The notes beneath the pieces are model-generated. The model saw only the letters and a list, made by a program, of their open reading frames with translations, had not been told where the DNA came from and ran no database searches. The position numbers were made by a program, and so were the translations under genes. A stretch of 18,902 nucleotides of DNA from an uncultured Collinsella sp. (GTDB lineage: Bacteria > Actinomycetota > Coriobacteriia > Coriobacteriales > Coriobacteriaceae): positions 1 through 18,902 of the forward strand of contig CABUXL010000031.1 in the NCBI GenBank assembly GCA_902495525.1, read 5' to 3'. Of this stretch, positions 1-7,243 are shown piece by piece. Within the stretch, counting starts at the first letter, position 1, and each line of letters starts with the position of its first letter.

Positions 1-12
1 ACTTCTTCGCAC

Positions 13-85
13 GGGGGCGTAGCTCAGCTGGGAGAGCGCTTGACTGGCAGTCAAGAGGTCAGGGGTTCGATCCCCCTCGTCTCCA
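13..85 (+). tRNA. tRNA-Ala (anticodon GGC)
   Basis: The sequence folds into a full cloverleaf. The acceptor strands at 13-19 and 78-84 form seven pairs, two of them G-U. The anticodon stem is 39-43 with 51-55, and its 7-base loop carries GGC at 46-48. The T arm is 61-77 with a TTCGATC loop. The third acceptor pair is G-U, the classic G3:U70 identity element of alanine tRNA, which agrees with the anticodon. The discriminator is A85. The CCA end is not encoded (the next bases are CCC), so it must be added after transcription. It reads GCC and GCU codons, which are very frequent in the neighbouring genes. Its promoter lies left of the window. Confidence 0.96.
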
Positions 86-100
86 CCCGAGCATTGAATG

Positions 101-129
101 AGGCTCCAACGCAAGTTGGGGCCTTTTTT
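101..129 (+). terminator. Rho-independent terminator after tRNA-Ala
   Basis: A 10-base stem, AGGCTCCAAC with GTTGGGGCCT (one G-T pair), closes a GCAA tetraloop and is followed by a run of T. It sits 15 bases after the tRNA and ends 31 bases before the ABC-F start, so it should end the tRNA transcript. The ABC-F gene then needs its own promoter or readthrough; I see no clear promoter in the 30 bases between. Confidence 0.88.
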
Positions 130-160
130 CATATAGGCACACAAGGTCAAAGGCGGCACC

Positions 161-2194
161 ATGATCCTCCTGGTCGACAAGATCGAAAAAAGCTTCGGCG
201 CGCGCATCCTCTTTAGCGGCGCGTCCTTCCAGATCAACCCCGGCGAACGTTTTGCGCTCGTGGGACCCAACGGCGCCGGCAAAACCACCATGCTCAAGAT
301 CATCATGGGCATCGACAGCCCCGACGCCGGCCAGGTCCAGTACGCCAAGGACTGCCAGGTGGGCTACCTAGAGCAGGAAACTAACCTGGAGCACAAGGAC
401 ACCACCATTCTTGCCGAGGTCATGGCGGCGGCCAAGGAAATCCGCCGCATGGGCGAGCGCGCCAACGAGCTGCAGGCCCAGATCACCGAGCTCTCCGAGC
501 AGGGCAAGGACGTCGATGCACTCCTTAACGAGTACGGCCAAGTACAGGACCGCTTTGAGCACTTGGGCGGCTACGAGCTCGAGAGCAACGCCCGCAAAAT
601 CCTGTCCGGCCTGGGCTTTAAGGTCACCGACTTTGAGCGCCCGTGCTCCGAGTTCTCGGGCGGCTGGCAAATGCGAATCGCGCTCGCCAAGCTCTTCCTG
701 CGCCACCCCGACCTGCTGCTTCTGGACGAGCCCACCAACCACCTGGACCTCGAAAGCGTCCAGTGGCTGCGCGGCTTTATCGCCAACTACGACGGCGCCG
801 TGCTCATCGTCAGCCACGACCGCGCCTTCATGGACGCCTGCGTCGACCACGTCGCCGCGCTTGAGAACCGCCGCGTGACCACCTATACCGGCAACTACAG
901 CAGCTATCTCAAGCAGCGCGAGGACAACCTGGAGCAGATGCGCGCCAAGCGCGCTGCCCAGGAGCGCGACATCGCCCACATGCAGGTCTTCGTCGACAAG
1001 TTCCGCTACAAGCCCACCAAGGCTGCCCAGGCCCAGGAGCGCATCCGCAAGATCGAGCAAATCAAAAAGGAGCTCGTCATCCTGCCCGAGGGCCACAAGC
1101 ACATTGACTTTAAGTTCCCCGACCCGCCGCGCTCGGGCGACATGGTCGTGGGCCTGGAGGGCGTGTCCAAGTCCTACGGCAACAAGCACATCTACAGCGA
1201 TATCGACCTTAAGCTCTACCGCGGCGAGCATGTGGCGCTCGTCGGCCCCAACGGCGCCGGCAAGTCCACGCTCATGAAGATCATCGCCGGCCTGGAGCCG
1301 CCCACTACCGGCACGCGCGACCTGGGCACGAACGTGGGCGTGGCCTATTACGCCCAGCATGCGCTCGAAGGCATGACCGAGTCCAACACCGTCCTGCAAG
1401 AAATCGACACCGTCACGCCCAAGTGGACCGTGCCTCAGCAACGCAGTCTGCTGGGCGCCTTCCTGTTTAGCGACAACGATTCCATCGAAAAGCAGGTACG
1501 CGTCCTCTCCGGTGGCGAAAAGGCCCGTCTGGCCCTGGCCAAGATGCTCGTAGCGCCCGAGGCGCTCCTGTGCCTGGACGAGCCCACCAACCACCTGGAC
1601 ATCGACTCGGTGGACATGCTCGAGAACGCCCTGCAAAACTTCCCCGGCACCATCGTGCTGATCAGCCACGACGAGCACCTGGTGCGCGCCGTGGCCAACC
1701 GCATCATCGACATCCGTGACGGCAAGGTCACGGTATACGACGGTGACTACGACTACTACCTCTACAAGCGCGAGGACCTCGCAGCCCGCGCCGCCGCCGA
1801 GGCGGCAGGGGAGAGCGCGCCGGCGGCGGCTAAGTCCACCAAAGCCAGCGCCGCCCAGGCCGACACCCTCGTCGCAGCTCCTAAGCCGGCCGAGGGCAAA
1901 AAGACCAAGGAGCAAAAACGCGCCGAGGCCCAGGCCCGCGCCGCGCTCAACAAAAAGCTCAAGGGCGTACGCAACCAGCTCAAGAAGATCGAGGCCGAGC
2001 TCGACAAAAAGCGTGCCCGCTATGACGAGCTTATGGAATTGATGGCAAGCGAAGAGCTTTATGCCGATCAGGACAAGTTCAACGCCGCGCTGGGGGAATA
2101 TAACGGCCTTAAGCAAGAGCTGCCCAAGCTCGAGGACGAATGGCTGGAGCTTTCCACCCAGATCGAAGAGGAGACCGCGCGTGAACTCTCGTAA
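161..2194 (+). CDS. ABC-F family ATP-binding protein (ribosome-associated translation factor)
   Basis: 677 aa soluble protein with two ABC ATPase domains and no membrane segments, the layout of the ABC-F family, whose members bind the ribosomal E site and act on stalled or antibiotic-bound ribosomes. Domain 1 has Walker A GPNGAGKT at 35-42, signature FSGGWQMR at 165-172 and Walker B LLLLDEPTNHLD at 185-196. The interdomain linker (about 240-320) is charged and helical. Domain 2 has GPNGAGKS at 362-369, LSGGEKARLALAKML at 449-463 and CLDEPTNHLD at 471-480. An Ala/Lys-rich spacer (about 541-600) leads to a C-terminal coiled coil (about 600-677), as in the Uup/YdiF-type members. The start is supported by a purine-rich AAAGGCGG just upstream. 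Which ABC-F subfamily it belongs to, and whether it protects against an antibiotic, cannot be told from sequence alone. Confidence 0.95.
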   Translation: MILLVDKIEKSFGARILFSGASFQINPGERFALVGPNGAGKTTMLKIIMGIDSPDAGQVQYAKDCQVGYLEQETNLEHKDTTILAEVMAAAKEIRRMGERANELQAQITELSEQGKDVDALLNEYGQVQDRFEHLGGYELESNARKILSGLGFKVTDFERPCSEFSGGWQMRIALAKLFLRHPDLLLLDEPTNHLDLESVQWLRGFIANYDGAVLIVSHDRAFMDACVDHVAALENRRVTTYTGNYSSYLKQREDNLEQMRAKRAAQERDIAHMQVFVDKFRYKPTKAAQAQERIRKIEQIKKELVILPEGHKHIDFKFPDPPRSGDMVVGLEGVSKSYGNKHIYSDIDLKLYRGEHVALVGPNGAGKSTLMKIIAGLEPPTTGTRDLGTNVGVAYYAQHALEGMTESNTVLQEIDTVTPKWTVPQQRSLLGAFLFSDNDSIEKQVRVLSGGEKARLALAKMLVAPEALLCLDEPTNHLDIDSVDMLENALQNFPGTIVLISHDEHLVRAVANRIIDIRDGKVTVYDGDYDYYLYKREDLAARAAAEAAGESAPAAAKSTKASAAQADTLVAAPKPAEGKKTKEQKRAEAQARAALNKKLKGVRNQLKKIEAELDKKRARYDELMELMASEELYADQDKFNAALGEYNGLKQELPKLEDEWLELSTQIEEETARELS

Positions 2195-2477
2195 GGCCGC
2201 TGCCGTGGCGATGAGCATCATCGCCATCGCGTGCCGCATCTGCGGCATCTTTATGAGCGCGATGACCGTGCTGCTGTGCTTTAGCGGCCTCACCGCCAAA
2301 CTGCAGATCGTGGGCTTTGTCGTCGAGCTCTCGCGCGCGCTGCCGAGCGCCATCGCCGGCTATGGCGTCATCACGTCGCCCTTTGGCGGCGTGTTCCGTC
2401 TGGATTACGCCATCGTAGCCGTCATTTTGTTTGTGGCCGATTACCTGCTCACGCGCGCCTCGCGCCGCGTCCGCTAG
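2181..2477 (+). CDS. Small membrane protein of unknown function
   Basis: 98 aa, not recognised as a named family. I chose the GTG at 2181, which overlaps the end of the ABC-F gene by 14 bases, because a GAGGAG sequence at 2167-2172 stands at a good distance and the protein then begins with a short basic N-terminus (MNSRKAA). An in-frame ATG at 2211 would remove the basic residues. Two hydrophobic segments are visible, about residues 9-36 and 75-91, with a more amphipathic stretch between them and a basic tail (RASRRVR). The pattern suggests two membrane passes, or three if the middle stretch also inserts. It lies 9 bases before the membrane protease gene, so the two are probably co-transcribed. 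A functional link with the protease is only a guess. Confidence 0.72.
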   Translation: MNSRKAAAVAMSIIAIACRICGIFMSAMTVLLCFSGLTAKLQIVGFVVELSRALPSAIAGYGVITSPFGGVFRLDYAIVAVILFVADYLLTRASRRVR

Positions 2478-2486
2478 GGGAGCGTC

Positions 2487-3170
2487 ATGTCCAGCAGCTA
2501 CTTCATGAACCTGCTTGCCAGCGCCGTTGCCGTCATCGTTGGCATCGTGATCCACGAGAGCGCGCACGCCGCCGCAGCCTGGGCGCTCGGCGATAAGACG
2601 GCGCGTTCACGCGGCCGCGTTTCGCTCAACCCGGTCAACCATATCGACCCGTTCGGTACCATCATCCTGCCGCTGTTGATGCTCGCCGCCGGCGGCCCGG
2701 TATTCGCCTTTACAAAGCCCGTGCCCGTCTACCTCAACAACCTCAAGCACCCCAAGCGCGACGAGGTCTTGGTGAGCGCTGCCGGCCCCGCATCGAACAT
2801 CGCGCTGGCATGCCTTGCAGCCGCCATCATACACGCAGCGTACGGCAATCTCTACGCCAGCATGTCCTTTGCCGTGGCGCCCCAAATCATGAACTTCGGC
2901 GCCACGTTTATCGTGGTCAACCTCTCGCTTGCGTTCTTTAACCTCATCCCGATCCCGCCGCTCGACGGCTCGTCGATCATCGTGCCGTTCCTCAAAGGAA
3001 AGGCGCTCGCCAACTACTATCGTCTGCAGCAATACGCCATGCCCATCCTCATCTTGGTGCTGTATCTGCTGCCCATGTGGACCGGCATCGACGTGATCGG
3101 CCGCTATTTCGACGTTACCGTGTATCCGCTAGCGGAGCAGCTGCTCAACTTCGCAATCGCCGGCATCTAA
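2487..3170 (+). CDS. Site-2 protease family (M50-like) membrane metalloprotease
   Basis: 227 aa integral membrane protein. The zinc-binding HExxH motif is HESAH at residues 23-27, inside the first hydrophobic helix. The second family motif, NLIPIPPLDGS at 152-162, supplies the third metal ligand (Asp160) in a later helix. Conserved blocks between them (around NPVNHIDPFGT at 48-58 and AAGPASN at 98-104) match the short, PDZ-less M50 proteases common in Gram-positive bacteria (YwhC-type). These cut substrates within the membrane; the substrate is unknown. GGGGAG at 2477-2482 precedes the ATG, and the gene follows the small membrane protein by 9 bases. It is shorter than RseP/SpoIVFB-type proteases because it lacks the PDZ or CBS domains. 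Confidence 0.9.
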   Translation: MSSSYFMNLLASAVAVIVGIVIHESAHAAAAWALGDKTARSRGRVSLNPVNHIDPFGTIILPLLMLAAGGPVFAFTKPVPVYLNNLKHPKRDEVLVSAAGPASNIALACLAAAIIHAAYGNLYASMSFAVAPQIMNFGATFIVVNLSLAFFNLIPIPPLDGSSIIVPFLKGKALANYYRLQQYAMPILILVLYLLPMWTGIDVIGRYFDVTVYPLAEQLLNFAIAGI

Positions 3171-3178
3171 GGTAAACT
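3150..3178 (+). promoter_or_regulatory. Possible promoter ahead of scpA
   Basis: TTCGCA at 3150-3155 and TAAACT at 3173-3178 are spaced by 17 bases, each matching 4 of 6 consensus positions for a housekeeping sigma factor. The 84-base gap between the protease gene and scpA (3171-3254) is the longest in this part of the cluster and also holds two small hairpins: GACCG/CGGTC, and GCGCC/GGCGC at about 3223-3237. A new transcript beginning here would fit the change of function from protease to scpAB, but the match is weak. Confidence 0.33.
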
Positions 3179-3254
3179 TACAGGTCGACCGTGCAAAACG
3201 GTCGCAGCATGCACCCAAACCGCGCCGCGAAGGCGCCGTCAAAGGAGGTCGAAG

Positions 3255-4067
3255 ATGTCGTATCGCGTGTCGACGCAGGTCTACAGCGGACCGTTCGACC
3301 TGCTGCTGCAGCTGGTAACCCGCCAAAAAGTTGATATTGGTGCCATCTCTATCAGCGAGGTGGCCGAGCAGTACCTTGCCGAGGTCGAGCGCATCGAGGC
3401 GCTGGACCTAGACGTGGCGAGCGACTTTTTGCTGGTCGCGGCAACCCTTTTGGATATCAAGGCCGCCTCGCTGGTACCCCAGGAAACACCGCGCAAAGCC
3501 GATGACGAGGACGACGAGGACGACGAAGACCTCGAGGAACTCAGCGCGCTCGACGGCGATGCCCTGCGCGAGGTCCTGATTCAGCGCCTAATCGCCTACA
3601 AGCAGTTTAAGGGTGCGGCGGCGGCCCTTGGCGCGCGCATGCAGGCCGAGAGCCGCATGCATCCGCGCGTGGCCGGCCCCGACCCCGAGTTTTTGGGTCT
3701 TATGCCCGACTACCTGGCCGGCATCACGCTGCGCGGCCTCGCCGTCATCTGCGCCGACCTGGACGGCAAGCGCCAGACCTTTCTGCTGGAGGCCGAGCAC
3801 GTGGCACCGCATCGCGTTCCGCTCGACCTGACGGTGGCCTCGGTCGACCGCTTTACCATGACGCACCAATCCTGCACCTTCCGTGAGCTGTTGGACGGCG
3901 ACGCCACCACCGAGCAGCTCGTCGTCACTTTCTTGGCCATGCTCGAGCTCGCCAAGCGCGGCTCGCTCACCCTGAGCCAGGACGAGATCTTTGGAACCAT
4001 CTGCATCAAGCGAGTCGAGGGGGCCGAGGCCTATGTGCCCGGCAAGGGCCCCGAGCTCACCGAATAG
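3255..4067 (+). CDS. scpA: Segregation and condensation protein A (ScpA, kleisin)
   Basis: 270 aa, the usual length for ScpA. As the kleisin of the SMC-ScpA-ScpB condensin, it bridges the SMC heads and helps fold and separate the chromosome. The N-terminal SMC-binding part is clear: YSGPFDLLLQLV (10-21), DIGAISISEVAEQYL (27-41), and the helix ending in SDFLLVAATLLDIKAASLV (57-74). A C-terminal winged-helix region follows, including ELAKRGSLTLSQDEIFG. Between them is a strongly acidic stretch at about 83-96, mostly Asp and Glu, in the flexible linker. AAAGGAGGT at 3241-3249, 5 bases before the ATG, is a near-perfect ribosome binding site. scpB follows after 11 bases, the arrangement found in most bacteria with this complex. 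Confidence 0.95.
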   Translation: MSYRVSTQVYSGPFDLLLQLVTRQKVDIGAISISEVAEQYLAEVERIEALDLDVASDFLLVAATLLDIKAASLVPQETPRKADDEDDEDDEDLEELSALDGDALREVLIQRLIAYKQFKGAAAALGARMQAESRMHPRVAGPDPEFLGLMPDYLAGITLRGLAVICADLDGKRQTFLLEAEHVAPHRVPLDLTVASVDRFTMTHQSCTFRELLDGDATTEQLVVTFLAMLELAKRGSLTLSQDEIFGTICIKRVEGAEAYVPGKGPELTE

Positions 4068-4078
4068 GAGCGGCAACT

Positions 4079-4807
4079 ATGTCAACCCTTTCCACGCTAG
4101 AGGCAAACAGCCTCAAAGGCGCCCTCGAGGCGCTGCTGCTGGTGTCGAGCGACCCCGTGAGCGCACCCGCGCTGGCAGGTGCGCTGGATATCGCCCCGGG
4201 CGAGTGCGCGTCGCTTTTGGCCGAGCTCAAGGTTGAGTACGAGGAGGCCAATCGCGGCTTTCAGCTGCGCGAGGTCGCCGGTGGCTGGCGCCTGTTTACG
4301 CACCCCGCCTACCACGATGTGGTCGAAGCCTATGTGCTGAGCTGGGACACGCAAAAACTGTCGCAGGCAGCGCTCGAGACCCTGGCCGTCATCGCCTACC
4401 ACCAGCCCGTCACGCGCGAGGTGGTCAAGGGCATCCGCGGCGTCAACTCCGACGGCGTCATCGCGTCGCTCGTGGACAAGGGCCTGGTGCGCGAGCTCGG
4501 CCGCGACCCCCAGCGCGGTCAGGCCATCATCTACGGCACGACCAACGCCTTTTTGGAGAAGTTCGGTCTGCGCTCCACCCGCGACCTGCCCGATCTGGAG
4601 CAGTTTGCCCCCGACGAGCAGTCGCGCCAGTTTATCCGCGAGCGCCTGAGCGGCCGCAGCATTCAGTCCACGCTCGAGGAGCAGGCCAAAGATCTGGACG
4701 AAGAGCGCGAACTGATCGATACCGATGTTGAAGATGTTGAGGCAGTCGAGGACGAGGATACCCTGGTTGTCGACGATACCTCGGAGGACATGCATGACGA
4801 GGACTAA
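4079..4807 (+). CDS. scpB: Segregation and condensation protein B (ScpB)
   Basis: 242 aa. ScpB is the winged-helix (kite) partner that binds as a dimer to the ScpA linker in the bacterial condensin. The family hallmark LSQAALETLAVIAYHQPVTR lies at about 95-114, followed by the IRGVNSDGVIASLVDKGLV segment (119-137) and the GRDPQRGQAIIYGTT segment (141-155). The N-terminus (LEALLLVSSDPVSAPALA) is also typical. The last 50 or so residues are a highly acidic extension, rich in Glu and Asp, beyond the core fold. The ATG follows AGGAGCGG, 11 bases after scpA. Its 3' end overlaps the next gene by 14 bases, so the two are likely translationally coupled. Confidence 0.95.
   Translation: MSTLSTLEANSLKGALEALLLVSSDPVSAPALAGALDIAPGECASLLAELKVEYEEANRGFQLREVAGGWRLFTHPAYHDVVEAYVLSWDTQKLSQAALETLAVIAYHQPVTREVVKGIRGVNSDGVIASLVDKGLVRELGRDPQRGQAIIYGTTNAFLEKFGLRSTRDLPDLEQFAPDEQSRQFIRERLSGRSIQSTLEEQAKDLDEERELIDTDVEDVEAVEDEDTLVVDDTSEDMHDED
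4783..4787 (+). promoter_or_regulatory. Ribosome binding site that sets the pseudouridine synthase start
   Basis: GGAGG lies inside the scpB reading frame, 6 bases before the ATG at 4794. The same frame stays open further left, to an ATG at 4725, but that upstream part is only scpB sequence read in another frame and has no comparable site. Confidence 0.8.
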
Positions 4808-5756
4808 CGAAGCAGAGGTGACGCGCGCCGCAGGCGCCACAACGCCCGCAGGCGACGCCCAGCCCGTCTACCCGCACACGATGCGCCTGCAGCGTTTTTT
4901 GGCACGTGCGGGCGTGGCGAGCCGCCGCGGCTCGGAGGACCTGATGACCGCCGGCCGCGTGACCGTTAACGGCCAGGTCGCGACCGAACTGGGCACCAAG
5001 GTCGACGTCGACCGCGACCAGATCGAGGTCGACGGCATGCCCGTCAAACTCGGCCAGGGCGCCGTGTACCTAATGCTCTACAAGCCGACAGGCTACCTCA
5101 CCACCATGAGCGATCCGCAGGAGCGCCCTTGCGTGGCCGACCTGGTACCGCGTGACCGCTTTCCGGGGCTCTTCCCGGTGGGTCGTCTGGACCGCGACAC
5201 CACGGGTCTTTTGCTCTTTACCACCGACGGCGACCTATCGCAGGACCTGCTGCACCCCAGCAAGCACGTCTACAAGACCTACCAGGCGCTCGTGGACGGT
5301 CGTCTGACCGATCGCGACTTGGAACCGCTGCGCCGCGGCATCGAGCTCGACGACGGCCTGTGCCAGCCGGCGATCTGCCGCGTCATCAACGCGCGCGAGG
5401 CCGAGGCCGTGGCTCCGCAAGGCGTCAAGCCCGGCACCACCGCCGTCGAAGTCATCATCCGAGAGGGCCGCAAGAACCAGGTCAAGCGCATGCTGAGCAA
5501 GATTCACCACCCGGTGATCCGCCTGCACCGCTGCAACTTTGCCGGCCTTGAGCTCAAGGACGTGGCCAAGGGTTCGTGGCGCGAGCTCACCGACCGCGAG
5601 GTGCAGATCCTCAAGGCTGGCGGTATCCCGCCCAAGCAGGCCGCCTCCAAGCGCGCCGCCGCGCCCGCGACCAACACCGCAAGCTGCACGCGCCACCACG
5701 GCAGCCACGGCTCCGCGCCCAAGCGCAACACCTACCGCGAGCGCTACACGGGCTAG
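4794..5756 (+). CDS. rluB: Pseudouridine synthase, RluB/RsuA family
   Basis: 320 aa from the chosen ATG. These enzymes turn specific uridines of ribosomal RNA into pseudouridine; the RluB group acts on 23S rRNA near the peptidyl transferase centre. Residues 31-77 form an S4 RNA-binding domain (RLQRFLARAGVASRRGSEDL). The catalytic domain follows, with the active-site Asp133 in the motif GRLDRDTTGLLLFTTDGDL (130-148) and the family segment EGRKNQVKRML (224-234). The first 30 residues and the last 40 or so are low-complexity extensions; the C-terminal tail is Ala-, His-, Ser- and Arg-rich and probably disordered. Its place behind scpA-scpB is common in Gram-positive bacteria and Actinobacteria. 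The exact target uridine is inferred from the family only. Confidence 0.92.
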   Translation: MTRTNEAEVTRAAGATTPAGDAQPVYPHTMRLQRFLARAGVASRRGSEDLMTAGRVTVNGQVATELGTKVDVDRDQIEVDGMPVKLGQGAVYLMLYKPTGYLTTMSDPQERPCVADLVPRDRFPGLFPVGRLDRDTTGLLLFTTDGDLSQDLLHPSKHVYKTYQALVDGRLTDRDLEPLRRGIELDDGLCQPAICRVINAREAEAVAPQGVKPGTTAVEVIIREGRKNQVKRMLSKIHHPVIRLHRCNFAGLELKDVAKGSWRELTDREVQILKAGGIPPKQAASKRAAAPATNTASCTRHHGSHGSAPKRNTYRERYTG

Positions 5757-5822
5757 GCAACCTGCCGCGCCTCAACGCCCGCGAACCATACCAGCACGTC
5801 AACCACCGAAAGGAAGCATTGC

Positions 5823-6509
5823 ATGATCGTCGCCATCGACGGCCCCGCCGGTTCCGGCAAGTCCACCATCGCCAAGGAGATCGCCCGCCAGCTGGGCTTT
5901 AACAAGCTCGACACGGGCGCCATGTATCGCGCCGTCACCTTCGCCGCGCTCGACCGCGGCATCGACCTGGATAATGAGGCGGCCATCAACGCCCTCGCCG
6001 AGCAGATCGAAATCCGCTTTACCAACGGCACCGGCGAGGACACACGCCTGACCATTGACGGCCAGGACGCCTCGACTGCCATCCGCACTCCGCAGGTGGA
6101 CGCCAACGTGTCCAAGGTCTCGGCCTACCCGGGCGTACGCGCCGCCATGCTCATCCATCAACGCCGTGCCGCCGAGGACCGCGATATCGTCGCCGAGGGT
6201 CGCGACATCGGCACCGTCGTGTTCCCCAACGCGCAGGTCAAGGTATTCCTGACCGCCGACCCGCGCGAGCGTGCCCGTCGCCGCGTGCTGCAGCGCCACC
6301 AAAACGACGCTCAGCCGCTTACTGCCGAGCAGCTCGAGGCTGAGGTCGATGAGACCCTCGACGCCCTCGAGCAGCGCGACAAGCTCGACAGCAGCCGCGA
6401 GGTCGCGCCGCTCGTGCCCGCCGAGGACGCCGTGCACGTCGACTCCACCGCCCACACCATCGATGAGGTCGTCTCGATAATCGAGGACCTCATCAACCAA
6501 AGGAGGTAG
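5823..6509 (+). CDS. cmk: Cytidylate kinase (CMP/dCMP kinase)
   Basis: 228 aa, normal for bacterial CMP kinase. It phosphorylates CMP and dCMP with ATP in cytoplasmic pyrimidine salvage. The P-loop is GPAGSGKS at 7-14, followed by LGFNKLDTGAMYRAVT (25-40), which contains the CMP-binding residues. The segment GRDIGTVVFPNAQVKVFLTADP is the family hallmark, and the lid that follows is Arg-rich (RERARRRVLQRH). AGGAAG at 5811-5816 stands 6 bases before the ATG. The 66-base gap upstream shows no promoter or terminator I can support. The stop codon sits inside the ribosome binding site of plsC. The order cmk-plsC-ispH is widespread in Firmicutes and Coriobacteriia. Confidence 0.96.
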   Translation: MIVAIDGPAGSGKSTIAKEIARQLGFNKLDTGAMYRAVTFAALDRGIDLDNEAAINALAEQIEIRFTNGTGEDTRLTIDGQDASTAIRTPQVDANVSKVSAYPGVRAAMLIHQRRAAEDRDIVAEGRDIGTVVFPNAQVKVFLTADPRERARRRVLQRHQNDAQPLTAEQLEAEVDETLDALEQRDKLDSSREVAPLVPAEDAVHVDSTAHTIDEVVSIIEDLINQRR

Positions 6510-6512
6510 CCC

Positions 6513-7241
6513 ATGCGCCTGTTTAAACAGACGCCCGAGGATTACTACAACGCCCCCTACGCCGAGTTCCCGGCGCTCATCCGCGGCACTGTTGCCGTTG
6601 TCATGGCAATCCTTTGGGCATTCTCCAAACTCATGTGGCGCTGGAAGGTCGAGGACGCCGACCTGCTGTTTGAGCGCCAGGAAGGTCGCGGCAGCGTGGT
6701 TATCTGCAACCACACCTCGATGGCCGAGTTGCTGGCCGTGGAGACGGCGTTGTTCTTTGGCGGCCGCCGTGTGCGCCCCATTTTTAAGTCCGAGTTTGCC
6801 AAGACCAAAATTGTGCGCTGGGCCTTTAGCCGCGTGGGCGGCATTCCCGTCGAGCGCGGCACCGCCGACATGAAGTGCCTGCGCGCCGCCCAGCATGCGC
6901 TGCAGCGCGGCGAGGACGTCCTGATCTTCCCCGAGGGCACGCGCATCCGCTCGCGCGAGATCAAGCCCGAGGTTCACGGCGGCTTTGCCCTCATTGCCCA
7001 GATGGGCAAGGCGCCCGTCAACCCGCTCGCCATCTGCGGCTGGTCCGATATTACGCCTGCGGGCAAAAAGCTCATGCGTCCCAAGAAATGCTGGATCCGT
7101 GCCGGCAAGGCCATCTCGCTATCCGATGCACCGGCCGAGCTCAAGCGCAAGGAGCGCCTGGCATGGTTTGAGTCCGAGGCCATGAACCGCGTCTACGGCA
7201 TGCGCGACGACCTGTGCGCCGAGCATCCGGGCAGGTTCTAG
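6513..7241 (+). CDS. plsC: 1-acyl-sn-glycerol-3-phosphate acyltransferase-like protein
   Basis: 242 aa, typical length. PlsC transfers an acyl chain to lysophosphatidic acid to make phosphatidic acid at the inner face of the membrane. A hydrophobic N-terminal segment (about 22-41) can anchor it. Motif I is NHTSMAE at 66-72, motif II RVGGIPVERG at 107-116, motif III FPEGTRIR at 139-146, and a motif IV-like proline region lies around 168-173 (PVNPLA). Motif I carries Glu72 where most family members have Asp (HX4D becomes HX4E). This is a conservative change also seen in related acyltransferase groups such as LpxL. AAAGGAGGT at 6499-6507 overlaps the cmk stop, so the two are coupled. plsY and gpsA lie in the same gene string. 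Confidence 0.88.
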   Translation: MRLFKQTPEDYYNAPYAEFPALIRGTVAVVMAILWAFSKLMWRWKVEDADLLFERQEGRGSVVICNHTSMAELLAVETALFFGGRRVRPIFKSEFAKTKIVRWAFSRVGGIPVERGTADMKCLRAAQHALQRGEDVLIFPEGTRIRSREIKPEVHGGFALIAQMGKAPVNPLAICGWSDITPAGKKLMRPKKCWIRAGKAISLSDAPAELKRKERLAWFESEAMNRVYGMRDDLCAEHPGRF

Positions 7242-7243
7242 CT

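Noticed and set aside
161..2194. ABC-F gene as an antibiotic resistance determinant
   Set aside because: The general family is clear, but nothing in the sequence or its housekeeping neighbourhood shows a resistance role.
368..2353. Long open frame (661 codons) on the minus strand opposite the ABC-F gene
   Set aside because: It mirrors a strongly conserved gene and results from the high G+C at third codon positions. Its product is an Ala/Leu/Val/Gly-rich string without motifs.
5799..6977. Minus-strand frame of 392 codons opposite cmk and plsC
   Set aside because: No recognisable domain or ribosome binding site, and it fully overlaps two well supported genes.
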